Below are positions 1 to 9,166 of a DNA stretch of 56,472 bases, piece by piece. This DNA comes from an uncultured Pseudorhodobacter sp. Its GTDB lineage: Bacteria; Pseudomonadota; Alphaproteobacteria; Rhodobacterales; Rhodobacteraceae. Both the position numbers and the translations under genes were made by a program. Below the pieces are notes generated by a model. That model was not told the origin of the DNA. It ran no database searches and was given only the letters and a program-made list of their open reading frames with translations. Numbering within the stretch: position 1 is the first letter of the stretch; every line of letters starts with the position of its first letter. Where the stretch lies: positions 1-56,472 of the forward strand of contig CAJXWJ010000015.1 of the NCBI GenBank assembly GCA_913062925.1, in the 5' to 3' direction.

Positions 1-1083
1 AAGCACGCGCTGCGACATCACAAGGCCACGGAATTTATTCATATTGGCCAGCATGTTGTCAGGGTAGATCACCAGCTTTTCGACCAGACCGGCAAGGCGG
101 TGCAGGGCAAAATCAAGCGTGATGGTGGTGTCTGGCCCAATGGCGCGTTCCACCGAGGAATGGCTGATATCGCGTTCGTGCCACAGGGCCACATTTTCCA
201 GCGCTGGGATCACCGACATCCGCACCAGACGCGCAAGGCCGGTGAGGTTTTCGCTCAGCACCGGATTGCGCTTATGCGGCATCGCCGAAGAGCCCTTTTG
301 GCCGGGCGAGAAAAACTCTTCGGCTTCAAGCACTTCAGTGCGCTGCATGTGGCGAATTTCGATGGCGATGTTTTCGATGCTGGAGGCAATCACGCCAAGG
401 GTGGCAAAATACATCGCATGACGGTCGCGCGGGATGACTTGAGTCGAGATCGGCTCGGGCGTCAGGCCCAGCATTTTGCAGACATGCTCTTCGACCGAAG
501 GGTCGATATTGGCAAAGGTGCCTACCGCGCCGGAAATTGCCCCCGTGGCGATTTCGTCGCGTGCCCGCGCCAGACGCGCGCGGCCGCGGTGCATTTCGGC
601 ATAAAAGCGCGCGAAGGTCAGGCCCATGGTGGTGGGTTCGGCATGGATGCCGTGGCTGCGGCCGATGCGCACGGTGTCTTTATGTTCAAAAGCGCGGGCT
701 TTGAGCGCGGCCAAAACTCGGTCCATGCCAGCAAGCAACAGATCGGTCGCGCGCACAAGTTGCACATTCAGCGTGGTGTCCAGCACATCAGAAGAGGTCA
801 TGCCCTGATGCACAAAGCGCGCATCATCCGCACCGATATGTTCGGCCAGATGGGTCAGAAAGGCGATGACGTCATGTTTGGTCACGGCCTCGATCTCGTC
901 AATGCGCGCGACATCAAAGGTGACGTCTTTGGCGCGCCAGACAGCTTCGGCATTGGCTTTTGGAATCACCCCAATCGCGGCTTGGGCGTCGCAGGCATGG
1001 GCCTCGATCTCGTACCAGATGCGGAATTTGGTCTCGGGGGACCAGAGAGCAACCATTTCGGGGCGAGAATAGCGTGGGATCAT
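1..1083 (-). CDS. purB: adenylosuccinate lyase, 3' end cut by window
   Basis: Adenylosuccinate lyase, the cytosolic purine enzyme that releases fumarate from SAICAR and from adenylosuccinate. The first 361 codons are present, beginning at ATG 1083 (MIPRYSRPEM); the family is usually about 430 residues, so roughly 70 C-terminal residues lie outside the window. The fumarase/aspartase signature SSAMPHKRNP is at residues 265-274, and the substrate-binding GMTSSDVLDTT segment is near residue 94. The frame is open throughout. It is followed (on the minus strand it is downstream) of the dipeptidase gene with about 115 bases between. Identification is firm; only the end is unseen. Confidence 0.95.
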   Translation of the reverse strand, partial: MIPRYSRPEMVALWSPETKFRIWYEIEAHACDAQAAIGVIPKANAEAVWRAKDVTFDVARIDEIEAVTKHDVIAFLTHLAEHIGADDARFVHQGMTSSDVLDTTLNVQLVRATDLLLAGMDRVLAALKARAFEHKDTVRIGRSHGIHAEPTTMGLTFARFYAEMHRGRARLARARDEIATGAISGAVGTFANIDPSVEEHVCKMLGLTPEPISTQVIPRDRHAMYFATLGVIASSIENIAIEIRHMQRTEVLEAEEFFSPGQKGSSAMPHKRNPVLSENLTGLARLVRMSVIPALENVALWHERDISHSSVERAIGPDTTITLDFALHRLAGLVEKLVIYPDNMLANMNKFRGLVMSQRVL

Positions 1084-1199
1084 CGGCGAGGCCTTTCGGT
1101 GCAAGGGCAAAGGGCGAGTAAGGCCCCGCCTTAGCCTGTGAGGGCTGGGGGTGCAAGAGAAGGGGTGGTGGATGCGGGCCTATACCATGCGCCTTTGCG

Positions 1200-2255
1200 C
1201 TATTTCCATGTGCGATCAAGCACGGCTAGCCAGTTGTCGAAGCACAGTTTGCGCATCAAGGCAGCATCATAGCCATGGTCGATCATTGCCTGTTGCAGCG
1301 CAGGCAGGCCTGTGACGTCGCCGATACCTTGTGGGAGCGTGGCCCCATCGAAATCCGAGCCAAAGCCAAGGTGGTCTTCGCCCAAGATCGCCAGCATGTG
1401 ATCGAGGTGCGCCAGCACATCCTGCCAGCCCATATCCGCTGATTGCTTGCCATCGCGGCGCAGGAAAGAGGTGGCAAAGTTCAACCCCACCATGCCGCCA
1501 GAATCGCGGATCATCTGCAACTGCCGGTCGGTCAGATTGCGGCTGCTGGCGGTGATGGCATGGGCGTTGGAATGGGTCGCCACCAAAGGCGCATCCGACA
1601 GGCGGGCGACATCGTTGAAGCCTGCCTCGTTCAGATGCGACAGATCAATCATGATGCCCAGCGCATTACAGGCGCGGATCAGATCCTTGCCCGCCGAGGT
1701 CAGACCCGCGCCGGTGTCGGGTGAGGCGGGGAAGGCAAAGGGCACGCCATGGCCAAAGATCGTCGGCCGCGACCAGACCGGGCCAAGCGAGCGCAGACCC
1801 ATGGCGTGAAAGGCATAAAGCGTGTCAAGATTGGCATCAATCGCCTCGGCCCCCTCCATATGCAGGATGCCTGCGATCACGCCTTGGGCGAGACAGGCGC
1901 TGATCTCAGCCGTGCTGCGGCAGATCTTGAAGCCACCGTTCGAGGCGCGCTCCATCCACAGCAGCTGCGCTGCCATATCCATCGCGATGGGTAGGGCTGT
2001 GGCGGGCTCGATCAGGGCAGGCAGTGGCAGCGTGAAGGGCGGGTTTTCCATCGCCGCCATATAGTCGGGGGCGTCATGCGCGATGGGCGAGGGGATATAG
2101 ATCGCGAAAAACCCCGCCGCAAAGCCGCCCTGACGCATGCGCGGCAGATCAAGGTGGCCCTTGCCCTCGCCGGTCAGCCAGATCGCCTCGCGGTTATGCG
2201 GTGCATTGTGCAGCCGCAGCAGGATGTCATTGTGGCCGTCGAAGGTTGGAAACAT
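1200..2255 (-). CDS. membrane dipeptidase (peptidase family M19)
   Basis: Zinc-dependent dipeptidase of the renal-dipeptidase family (amidohydrolase TIM barrel), expected to hydrolyse dipeptides. Zinc ligands are visible in the family order: the HND motif near the N terminus (FDGHND, residues 5-10), the bridging glutamate in HMEGAEA, then DLSHLN and VATHSNAH. The ATG at 2255 (MFPTF) is chosen although the frame is open 59 codons further, because the upstream part is translated repeat sequence and the family begins just before the HxD motif. The result is 351 residues, the usual length. No signal peptide is seen, so a cytoplasmic enzyme is likely despite the family name. Confidence 0.88.
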   Translation of the reverse strand: MFPTFDGHNDILLRLHNAPHNREAIWLTGEGKGHLDLPRMRQGGFAAGFFAIYIPSPIAHDAPDYMAAMENPPFTLPLPALIEPATALPIAMDMAAQLLWMERASNGGFKICRSTAEISACLAQGVIAGILHMEGAEAIDANLDTLYAFHAMGLRSLGPVWSRPTIFGHGVPFAFPASPDTGAGLTSAGKDLIRACNALGIMIDLSHLNEAGFNDVARLSDAPLVATHSNAHAITASSRNLTDRQLQMIRDSGGMVGLNFATSFLRRDGKQSADMGWQDVLAHLDHMLAILGEDHLGFGSDFDGATLPQGIGDVTGLPALQQAMIDHGYDAALMRKLCFDNWLAVLDRTWK

Positions 2256-2280
2256 GTGGAGACCTTTGGATGCTATGCGG

Positions 2281-2329
2281 GCCGCCGGGGCTCTGCCCCG
2301 GACCCCGGGATATTTGGGGACAGATGAAG
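2281..2329. repeat. dispersed palindromic repeat, copy 1
   Basis: A GC-rich hairpin (CCGGGGC-TCT-GCCCCGG) followed by GGATATTT and then ACAGATGAAG. The same arrangement, with small changes, occurs at 47599-47648. Both copies are intergenic. It looks like a small interspersed palindromic element; I recall similar strings in other Rhodobacteraceae genomes but could not search. Confidence 0.6.
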
Positions 2330-2457
2330 GCGCAAAGACGGAAGGCTGTCTGAGCGAGTGTCGGGCTTTGGTGCGCGGGTGGCAAGTGTTTCTTCGGCCA
2401 GGGGGTTTGAGCCGGCTGGCAGATTGTGGCATTGCTGTTTGGGTGGAGATTGGGGCG

Positions 2458-3270
2458 ATGGGGCAGGCGATGGCGATTTTGCACGACAGACTGCCACGGC
2501 TGGCATGGATGGAGCCTGCGGTCGCGCGTTTGCCGGGGATACAGCCGGTGCTGGATGACAGCTGGTTGCTGGTGGATGAGGCTTTTGCCGGCCAGATGGC
2601 GGAGCGGGATCGCTTGATCGCGCAAAGCCCGGCTTTGGTGCTGGGGATGCAAGAGGGCGCGCGCGCGGCGGCAGAGGAGCTTTACGAGGCGGTCTTGGCC
2701 AAGCTGGCGCGCAGCAAGGGCTATGTGGTGGGGGCAGACCGCGTGCTGCGCCCTGATGGGGTCGAGGTGGCACTGGATCGTGGCGCGCCCTTGCTGACCT
2801 TGGGGCGGCTGGTGCAGGAGGATCTGTGTCTGATGCAAAAGCAGGGAGAGGAGCATCTGCTGACGGGGGCGGTGTTGTGCTTTCCGGCCAGTTGGACTTT
2901 GGCCGAAAAGCTGGGCCGCGCGATGATTGGCATCCACCAGCCGGTTGCAGAGTATGGCCCTGATCTGGCCAAGCGGGTGCAGCGGTTGTTTGATGCGATC
3001 AGGCCCGAGCAGCCGCTGTGGCGGATGAATTACAACGTCTATGCCGAGCCCGAGCTGTTTCAGCCGCGGCGCGAGGCAGATCCGCAGCCGGTGCAGCGGG
3101 CCGGGCGGTATTTGCGCTCGGAGCGGCAATGTTTGCTGCGTTTGCCGAAAAGCGATGCGGTTTTGTTCAGCATTCACACCTATCTGGTGCCGCTTGAGAG
3201 CCTGTCAGAGGCGGCCCGCGACGGCTTGGTTGCGGCGGGTAAGCTGATCTTGGGGCCTGGCGCGGCATAG
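2458..3270 (+). CDS. DUF3445 / heme-dependent oxidative N-demethylase-like protein
   Basis: Matches by pattern the DUF3445 family, whose characterised member is the heme-binding alpha subunit of an oxidative N-demethylase (HODM). Seen here: a 270-residue soluble protein with no signal peptide or membrane segment, a tract reading FPASWTLAEKLG followed by IHQPVAEY, WRMNYNVY, and an RSERQCLLRLPKS tract ending in FSIHTYLVP, which are conserved blocks of this family. Start ATG 2458 has GGAG about ten bases upstream; ATG 2470 is an alternative. It is transcribed away from the dipeptidase gene, and the dispersed repeat lies between them. Substrate is unknown; demethylase activity is a family inference only. 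Confidence 0.72.
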   Translation: MGQAMAILHDRLPRLAWMEPAVARLPGIQPVLDDSWLLVDEAFAGQMAERDRLIAQSPALVLGMQEGARAAAEELYEAVLAKLARSKGYVVGADRVLRPDGVEVALDRGAPLLTLGRLVQEDLCLMQKQGEEHLLTGAVLCFPASWTLAEKLGRAMIGIHQPVAEYGPDLAKRVQRLFDAIRPEQPLWRMNYNVYAEPELFQPRREADPQPVQRAGRYLRSERQCLLRLPKSDAVLFSIHTYLVPLESLSEAARDGLVAAGKLILGPGAA

Positions 3271-3306
3271 GTGTGCGTTTTTCACGCCAGTAGGCCAGAG
3301 TCTGTC

Positions 3307-3933
3307 CTAGGTTTGGGCGTGCAGGCAGGCGGAAGGGCGGGCCGTGATTGCGGCGCGCAGGCGGGTCAGCGCGTCGGTTTTGCTGGGTGCAGTCTTGGTC
3401 AGGCATTGGCTGCGGCGGTGGTCGAAATCGCGTGACAGTAGCGCGCTGAGAAGGGTGTCATCGAGGCGCGGCAGGGCGCGCGGCGGTCGGTCGTGGCGCG
3501 GACGCGGTGCGCTGAGGCATTCGAGCAGATCGAGATCGACCTGCGCTTGGGTTTCATACCAGAGTATGGCGTTGGCCGGATAAAGCTGGTGTAAATGGTC
3601 GGCCAGACGCGAGCAGAGTGCTGGATGTTTTTGCGCTGCGAGCAGCCGCTTTGCTTGCCCCCGCGCCGCGATATCTGAGGGACCCACCGAGATACACAGC
3701 GCCATTTCCACGCCGTTGCGCGGGAAATCTTGCTGGGCCAAGCCAATGCGGGTGCCTGGCATCTCGAAGCTGACCCAATGTTCGGCTTCCCAGCGCAAGC
3801 GGCAGGGCACCGCCGAAAAGCGGGTGAGGGTCTTGTCGAGCTGGCTGACCAGATGGGCAAAGTTAACAATCGGCGCGGTTGAAAAAACCAACTCGGCAAT
3901 GGTCGAGACCTGAAACGCAGGGGAAAGGCACAT
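3307..3933 (-). CDS. unrecognised protein behind a CtrA box
   Basis: A 208-residue protein that I do not recognise. It has no signal peptide or membrane segment. The first two thirds look like a compact alpha/beta domain (RLRWEAEHWVSFEMPG, then NGVEMALCISVG), and the C-terminal third is basic and rich in Arg, Ser and Pro. Start ATG 3933 is preceded by GGAG at good spacing. A perfect TTAA-N7-TTAA site lies 72 bases upstream (4005-4019), so CtrA control is the best functional clue: in Rhodobacterales that means co-regulation with motility, GTA or cell-cycle genes. Its 3' end faces the DUF3445 gene, 36 bases apart. Confidence 0.75.
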   Translation of the reverse strand: MCLSPAFQVSTIAELVFSTAPIVNFAHLVSQLDKTLTRFSAVPCRLRWEAEHWVSFEMPGTRIGLAQQDFPRNGVEMALCISVGPSDIAARGQAKRLLAAQKHPALCSRLADHLHQLYPANAILWYETQAQVDLDLLECLSAPRPRHDRPPRALPRLDDTLLSALLSRDFDHRRSQCLTKTAPSKTDALTRLRAAITARPSACLHAQT

Positions 3934-4004
3934 TTTCTGTCTCCATTCTTAAGTCAGGAAAATATGCGTGGCAAATGCGCCCTGATCGCGGAAACATTGT
4001 GGCG

Positions 4005-4019
4005 TTAACGAGTTGTTAA
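4005..4019 (-). promoter_or_regulatory. CtrA box (TTAA-N7-TTAA)
   Basis: TTAA at 4005-4008 and TTAA at 4016-4019 are exactly seven bases apart, the full CtrA consensus. It sits 72 bases before the start of the unrecognised gene 3307-3933. The flank GGCG-TTAAC...GTTAAC is shared with the box at 6705-6719. Confidence 0.6.
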
Positions 4020-4080
4020 CCATTTTTCAGGAAACGAGAGCCGCAAGATCGGCTTGGGCTACAGCCGTGGATTGTAACGA

Positions 4081-4105
4081 AAAAGGCCGCCCGAAGGCGG
4101 CCTTT
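4081..4105 (-). terminator. intrinsic terminator of glnB-glnA
   Basis: Perfect ten-base arms (4082-4091 and 4096-4105) close a UUCG tetraloop on the minus-strand transcript, followed by a run of U. It starts about 20 bases after the glnA stop. Confidence 0.9.
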
Positions 4106-4124
4106 CTGAGTATGATCGCTGCCC

Positions 4125-5537
4125 TTAGCAGGAATAATACATCTGATATTCGATCGGGTGCGGCGTATGCTCGTAGGCATAAACCTCTTCCCACTTCAGA
4201 CCCATATAGGCTTCAAGCTGTGGACGGGTGAAGACGTCACCGGCCAAGAGGAAGTCCATATCCGCCGCCAGCGATTCGAGCGCTTCGCGCAGCGAGCCGC
4301 AAACGGTTGGGATTGCTGCCAATTCTTCTGGCGGCAGGTCATAAAGGTCTTTGTCCGAAGCTGGACCCGGGTCGATCTTGTTCTTGATCCCGTCAAGGCC
4401 GGCCATCATCAAAGCCGCGAAGGCCAGATAGGGGTTGGCTGCTGGATCGGGGAAACGTGCCTCGACGCGCTTGGCTTTTGGCGATTCTGTCCACGGAATA
4501 CGCACGCAGCCCGAGCGGTTGCGTGCCGAATAGGCGCGCAGCACGGGAGCCTCGAACCCAGGGATCAGGCGCTTGTAGCTGTTGGTCGAAGGGTTGGTCA
4601 GCGCGTTCAGGGCTTTTGCGTGCTTGAGGATGCCGCCGATGAAATACAGCGCCTCTTGGCTGAGATCAGCGTATTTGTCGCCCGAGAACAAAGGCTTGCC
4701 GTCTTTCCAGATCGACATGTTCACGTGCATCCCCGAGCCGTTATCGCCCTTCATAGGCTTTGGCATAAAGGTGACGGTCTTGCCGTAGGCGTGGGCCACG
4801 TTGTGGATCACGTATTTGTATTTCTGGATGTTGTCAGCCTGTTCAACCAAACCGCCAAAGATCATGCCCAGCTCGTGCTGGCAGGTCGCCACTTCGTGGT
4901 GGTGCTTGTCAACCTTGATGCCGATGCGCTTCATGGTCGAAAGCATCTCGCCGCGCAGGTCTTGCGCTTCATCCACTGGGTTCACAGGGAAATAGCCGCC
5001 CTTGTGGCCCGCACGGTGGCCGTAGTTGCCGCCCTCGGTGGCTGCATCGGTGTTCCAAGCGGCTGCTTCTGCGTCGATCTGGTAGGCCACTTTTTGTGGG
5101 GTTACCGAATAGCGCACATCGTCGAAGATGAAGAATTCAGCTTCGGGACCAAAGTAGGCAACATCGCCGATACCCGAAGATTTCAGGTAGGCTTCGGCCT
5201 TTTTGGCGATCTGGCGTGGGCAGCGGTCATAGGCTTCGCCGGTGTCTGGCTCGACCACGTCGCAATGCACGCAAAGCGTTTTCTCGGCGTAGAAGGGGTC
5301 CATATAGACCGAAGACGCATCCGGCATCAGTTTCATGTCGGACTGATCAATCGACTTCCAGCCAGCGATGGAGGAGCCGTCAAACATGAAGCCTTCTTCA
5401 AAGAAGTCTTCGTCCACAAGATCTGTCACCAGCGTAACGTGCTGGAGTTTGCCTTTTGGATCGGTGAAACGAATGTCGAGATACTCGATCTCTTCGTCCT
5501 TGATCAGTTTCAGAGCTTTTGCAACTGCGCTCATCAT
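4125..5537 (-). CDS. glnA: glutamine synthetase type I
   Basis: ATP-dependent condensation of glutamate and ammonia, the entry point of nitrogen assimilation; type I enzymes form cytosolic dodecamers. The 470-residue frame is full length and ends EYQMYYSC. Visible family blocks are [10 protein letters not shown] near residue 53, NGSGMH for the ATP/glutamate site, and [11 protein letters not shown], whose Tyr (about residue 399) is the adenylylation target of GlnE. The start is ATG 5537 or the adjacent ATG 5534 (MSAVAKALK). It lies about 60 bases downstream of glnB in the same direction, the classic alphaproteobacterial glnBA operon, and ends at a strong UUCG terminator. Confidence 0.97.
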   Translation of the reverse strand: MMSAVAKALKLIKDEEIEYLDIRFTDPKGKLQHVTLVTDLVDEDFFEEGFMFDGSSIAGWKSIDQSDMKLMPDASSVYMDPFYAEKTLCVHCDVVEPDTGEAYDRCPRQIAKKAEAYLKSSGIGDVAYFGPEAEFFIFDDVRYSVTPQKVAYQIDAEAAAWNTDAATEGGNYGHRAGHKGGYFPVNPVDEAQDLRGEMLSTMKRIGIKVDKHHHEVATCQHELGMIFGGLVEQADNIQKYKYVIHNVAHAYGKTVTFMPKPMKGDNGSGMHVNMSIWKDGKPLFSGDKYADLSQEALYFIGGILKHAKALNALTNPSTNSYKRLIPGFEAPVLRAYSARNRSGCVRIPWTESPKAKRVEARFPDPAANPYLAFAALMMAGLDGIKNKIDPGPASDKDLYDLPPEELAAIPTVCGSLREALESLAADMDFLLAGDVFTRPQLEAYMGLKWEEVYAYEHTPHPIEYQMYYSC

Positions 5538-5598
5538 GCTGCCTTTCGTTAGGGTTTCGGTATGGCGGTCAGGGGATCAGCCCGCCGGTGTAGACGTA

Positions 5599-6072
<474 letters not shown>

Positions 6073-6187
6073 TTATTTTAGGCGGTTTATGAACGGAATC
6101 GGGAGGGGTTGCCGCGGTTTCAGGCAGGATGGCGGAAAGACTGCGCGGAAAAGGAGGGGCGGCCGCCTTGGTGGGCGGCAGCAGGTG

Positions 6188-6667
6188 TTAGGCTTTGCTG
6201 GGGGAAATTGCGGGGCAGCTCATTTCCAGCGCGCCCACATAGATGATTTCGGGCTGTTCAAATTGCAGGCTGTAAAGACAAGCCTCGGCAAGCACCTCGC
6301 TGCGGATAAAGCTGCCGTCAATCAGCCGCTCGGCTGCGACCAAGGCAGCCTCGGTGTCAAACAGCGCTTTAGCGCGCCAGTCGCGCAGGAGAATCGGTTG
6401 TTGCGGTGCCACCTTCACATCGATATGCGGCCGACCATTGCCAAGCACACCTTGGGTGATGTGAACGACCTGAAGCTGTTGCGCCAAGATGCGGCTGATG
6501 CCTGCGACCTTGCGCATGCCCGAGCGGGTGATGACCGAGGCGCCGGGGGTCAAGTGTTCGATCGCGACTTCGCCGTTCAAGGTCAAGATATGGGTTCCGG
6601 CCAAAAGCCCATAGTTGATTGGCTGGGCTGCGACCGCAGCGGGTTGTTTGCAAAGCGTTGCGATCAT
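6188..6667 (-). CDS. Hint-domain protein
   Basis: A 159-residue protein with a Hedgehog/intein (Hint) fold as found in the Hint_2 family common in Rhodobacterales. Seen: GTHILTLNGEVAIEHLTPG, the opening block of the domain, with Thr-His where self-splicing members have Cys/Ser, then VKVAPQQPILL and the long strand region to residue 140. No signal peptide, RTX repeat or partner domain is visible, so it is a stand-alone Hint protein, and self-cleavage is not supported by the residues I see. A full CtrA box ends 38 bases before the start, so CtrA regulation is likely. Its molecular role is unknown. Confidence 0.8.
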   Translation of the reverse strand: MIATLCKQPAAVAAQPINYGLLAGTHILTLNGEVAIEHLTPGASVITRSGMRKVAGISRILAQQLQVVHITQGVLGNGRPHIDVKVAPQQPILLRDWRAKALFDTEAALVAAERLIDGSFIRSEVLAEACLYSLQFEQPEIIYVGALEMSCPAISPSKA

Positions 6668-6704
6668 CGCGCCATTCCCTGTCTTCGGCCCAGTCTGTCG
6701 GGCG

Positions 6705-6719
6705 TTAACTTTCTGTTAA
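6705..6719 (-). promoter_or_regulatory. CtrA box (TTAA-N7-TTAA)
   Basis: TTAA at 6705-6708 and 6716-6719, seven bases apart, within GGCGTTAAC...GTTAAC. It lies 38 bases before the Hint gene on the minus strand. On the plus side the next gene is tRNA-Leu, 180 bases away, so the Hint gene is the likely target. Confidence 0.6.
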
Positions 6720-6901
6720 CACTTTTTTCCCGCAGACTGTGGCGAGATTGCGTCCAAGCTGTGAGGATTTCGTGGAGGCGGACGGAAAACAGCAAATAAA
6801 TTTTTCCTCTCGCTTCCCCCGCGCGGCTTTGTTAGAAGGACGCGGATTTCAGGACGCAGGCTTCTGCTTTCGGGCGGGGGCTCTGCGTCTTGTTGAGTTA
6901 T

Positions 6902-6986
6902 GCGGGTATGGCGAAATTGGCAGACGCACCAGATTTAGGTTCTGGCGCCGTAAGGCGTGGGGGTTCAAGTCCCTCTACCCGCACCA
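6902..6986 (+). tRNA. tRNA-Leu (anticodon UAG)
   Basis: An 85-base tRNA with encoded CCA. The acceptor GCGGGTA pairs with TACCCGC at 6976-6982. The anticodon stem-loop CCAGA-TTTAGGT-TCTGG gives anticodon UAG, reading CUA and other CUN Leu codons. The long variable arm and GGTTCAAGTCC T-loop fit a class II leucine tRNA. It is 24 bases before tig and may share its transcript. Confidence 0.96.
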
Positions 6987-7010
6987 TAGGTTGATGAGAA
7001 GGACGAAGAT

Positions 7011-8345
7011 ATGCAGGTCACCGAAACCCTGAAAGACGGCTTGAAGCGCGCCTACACCATCACGGTGACCGCTGCCGAGTTGGACGCGAAAGTTCAGGAA
7101 AAACTGCTCGAGGCGCAGCCCGAGGTCGAAATCAAGGGCTTCCGTAAGGGTAAAGTGCCTTTGGCTATTTTGAAGAAGCAATTTGGTCAGCGCCTGATGG
7201 GCGATGCGATGCAAGATGCGATCGACGGCGCGATGAAGCAGCATTTCGACACCACCGGTGATCGTCCTGCGCTTCAGCCAGAGGTCAAGATGGTTGACGG
7301 CGAGACTTGGAAAGAAGGTCAGGACGTTGTGGTTGAGATGAGCTACGAAGCTCTGCCACCGATTCCAGATCTGGACCCAAGCCAAATCACGCTCGACCGG
7401 CTTTCGGTCAAAGCCGATGAAGCTTCGGTTGACGAAGCGCTGAAGAACCTTGCTGAAACCGCGCAAAACTTTGTGGCGCGTGGCAAGGGCCGTGCCGCCA
7501 AAAAAGGCGATCAGGTTGTGATCGACTTTAAAGGCTCGGTGGATGGTGTTGCATTTGAAGGCGGCGCTGGCGAAGATTACCCGCTGGTTCTGGGTTCGAA
7601 TTCGTTCATCCCAGGCTTTGAAGACCAACTGATTGGCGCGGCTGCCGAGGCAGAAGTCTCTGTCACCGTAACCTTCCCAGCAGAATATGGTGCAGAGCAT
7701 CTGGCCGGCAAAGAAGCCGTCTTTGCTTGCACCGTTAAAGAAGTGCGCAAGCCCGTTGCTGCCGCGATCGACGACGAAATGGCCAAGAAATTCGGTGCCG
7801 AAGATTTGGCAGCGCTGAAGGGCCAGATCGCTTCGCGTCTGGAAGAAGAGTACAAAGGGGCCGCCCGTGCCGTGCTGAAGCGCGCGATGCTGGACCAGTT
7901 GGACGCTTTGGTGAAATTTGACCTGCCGCCGGCTTTGGTGGAAGCAGAGGCTGCGCAAATCGCGCATCAGCTGTGGCATGAAGACAATCCAGAAGTTCAC
8001 GATCACAACCACGGCAATGTCGAAACCACCGAAGAGCACAAGACTTTGGCAGAGCGCCGCGTGCGTTTGGGCTTGGTTCTGGCCGAAGTGGGTCGTAAGG
8101 CCGAAGTCACTGTGACCGATGCCGAGATGACCCAAGCAGTCCTGACCCAAGCGCGTCAGTATCCAGGCCAAGAGCGTCAGTATTTCGAGTTCATTCAAAA
8201 GAACCCGCAAATGCAACAGCAGCTGCGCGCGCCGATCTTTGAAGACAAAGTCGTTGATCACATTCTGGCAGGTGCCAAAGTGACCGATAAGGACGTCAGC
8301 AAAGAAGAGCTGCAAAAGCTGGTTGAAGCTTTGGACGAAATGTAA
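7011..8345 (+). CDS. tig: trigger factor
   Basis: Ribosome-bound chaperone and peptidyl-prolyl isomerase that meets nascent chains at the exit tunnel. At 444 residues it is full length. The N-terminal ribosome-binding domain carries the signature GFRKGKVP near residue 45. The FKBP-type domain follows at about 150-240 ([16 protein letters not shown], then FIPGFEDQL), and the helical C-terminal chaperone domain contains a His-rich stretch (HDHNHGN). ATG 7011 has GAAGGA upstream. It lies just after tRNA-Leu and ends at a strong terminator. Confidence 0.97.
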   Translation: MQVTETLKDGLKRAYTITVTAAELDAKVQEKLLEAQPEVEIKGFRKGKVPLAILKKQFGQRLMGDAMQDAIDGAMKQHFDTTGDRPALQPEVKMVDGETWKEGQDVVVEMSYEALPPIPDLDPSQITLDRLSVKADEASVDEALKNLAETAQNFVARGKGRAAKKGDQVVIDFKGSVDGVAFEGGAGEDYPLVLGSNSFIPGFEDQLIGAAAEAEVSVTVTFPAEYGAEHLAGKEAVFACTVKEVRKPVAAAIDDEMAKKFGAEDLAALKGQIASRLEEEYKGAARAVLKRAMLDQLDALVKFDLPPALVEAEAAQIAHQLWHEDNPEVHDHNHGNVETTEEHKTLAERRVRLGLVLAEVGRKAEVTVTDAEMTQAVLTQARQYPGQERQYFEFIQKNPQMQQQLRAPIFEDKVVDHILAGAKVTDKDVSKEELQKLVEALDEM

Positions 8346-8368
8346 TCAGATCTTCGGATCATGCGATG

Positions 8369-8400
8369 GGGCCGCCTTTCGGGGCGGCCCTTTTTCTTTT
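8369..8400 (+). terminator. intrinsic terminator of tig
   Basis: Eight-base arms GGGCCGCC (8369-8376) and GGCGGCCC (8383-8390), then TTTTTCTTTT. Confidence 0.9.
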
Positions 8401-8419
8401 GCCGATAAGGACCACGCCC

Positions 8420-9166
8420 ATGCCCGAGTTTTTGCCCGATCTGCCCGTTGAAGGGATTCTGGAGTGTTTGAAGCGCTCGCCGGGGCATGAAATCCGCTCG
8501 GGCAAATTTGACAGCCCGGAATCCTCGGCGGCCTTGGTGGCCAATGCCTTTGGCTGGTTTCTGAACCGCCCGCAGGTTTTGCCGCCTTTGCCCGGTGTGC
8601 CCGCAGGTCAGGCCGAGACCGTGACGCTTGAGGCCGAGATGCGCTATCCTTGGAAGGGCGGGCGTCAGCCTTGGCTGGATGTGGGGATCGAGACCGCCAC
8701 CACGCTGATCGGCATTCAAAGCAAGCGCTATGAGCCGTTTCGCCCCAGCAAGGTACAGGGTTTTTCCGAGCTGATTGATCGCCCCGAATGGCGCCAGACC
8801 ATGGGCGCCTATACCAAGATGCGTGATGATCTGGTGTCGGGGAAGGTTGATTTCGACGCGATGGATGCGGTGGGGCTGATCAAGCAGGCTTACGGCATTC
8901 AGACCCGCGCGGAAAAGCGCGCCTTGGGCGGGGTCTTGGTCTATCTTTATGCCGAACCTAAGACTTGGGCTTCAGGCAAGCCTGTGAACCCAGATCGGGT
9001 GATCCAGCACCAAAAGGAATTGGCCAAGTTCGCGCGTATGGTGGCGGGGGATGCGGTGGTGTTTGTGCCGCTGCGTTGGGCAGATTTGCTGCGGCAATGG
9101 GCTCAGGTGCCAGCACTTGCCGCCCATGTCGAGGCGCTGCGTGCGCGCTTTGGCAAGCTGGGCTAG
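8420..9166 (+). CDS. unrecognised protein, possible PD-(D/E)XK fold
   Basis: A 248-residue soluble protein, widely seen as hypothetical. Seen: a core strand arrangement WLDVGIET...LIGIQSKRYEPF (around residues 84-110) that resembles the D...(D/E)xK active-site region of restriction-endonuclease-fold proteins, here with Q-S-K as the second motif. The rest includes a basic helix FRPSKVQGFSELID and a long mixed C-terminal half. The ATG at 8420 is chosen because the preceding in-frame codons overlap the tig terminator. It converges on the DMT transporter gene, the two stops overlapping by four bases. Nuclease function is inference only. Confidence 0.7.
   Translation: MPEFLPDLPVEGILECLKRSPGHEIRSGKFDSPESSAALVANAFGWFLNRPQVLPPLPGVPAGQAETVTLEAEMRYPWKGGRQPWLDVGIETATTLIGIQSKRYEPFRPSKVQGFSELIDRPEWRQTMGAYTKMRDDLVSGKVDFDAMDAVGLIKQAYGIQTRAEKRALGGVLVYLYAEPKTWASGKPVNPDRVIQHQKELAKFARMVAGDAVVFVPLRWADLLRQWAQVPALAAHVEALRARFGKLG

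Noticed and set aside
4158-5552. A 464-codon open frame opposite glnA
   Set aside because: It is antisense to a strongly conserved gene. GC-rich codon bias keeps the complementary frame open, and the translation resembles no protein family.
6902-6986. tRNA-Leu as attachment site for an integrated element
   Set aside because: No repeat of its 3' end was seen nearby, no integrase is present, and tig follows directly.
6975-8315. A 446-codon open frame opposite tig
   Set aside because: Antisense shadow of tig, with Phe/His/Gln-rich translation and no ribosome site.
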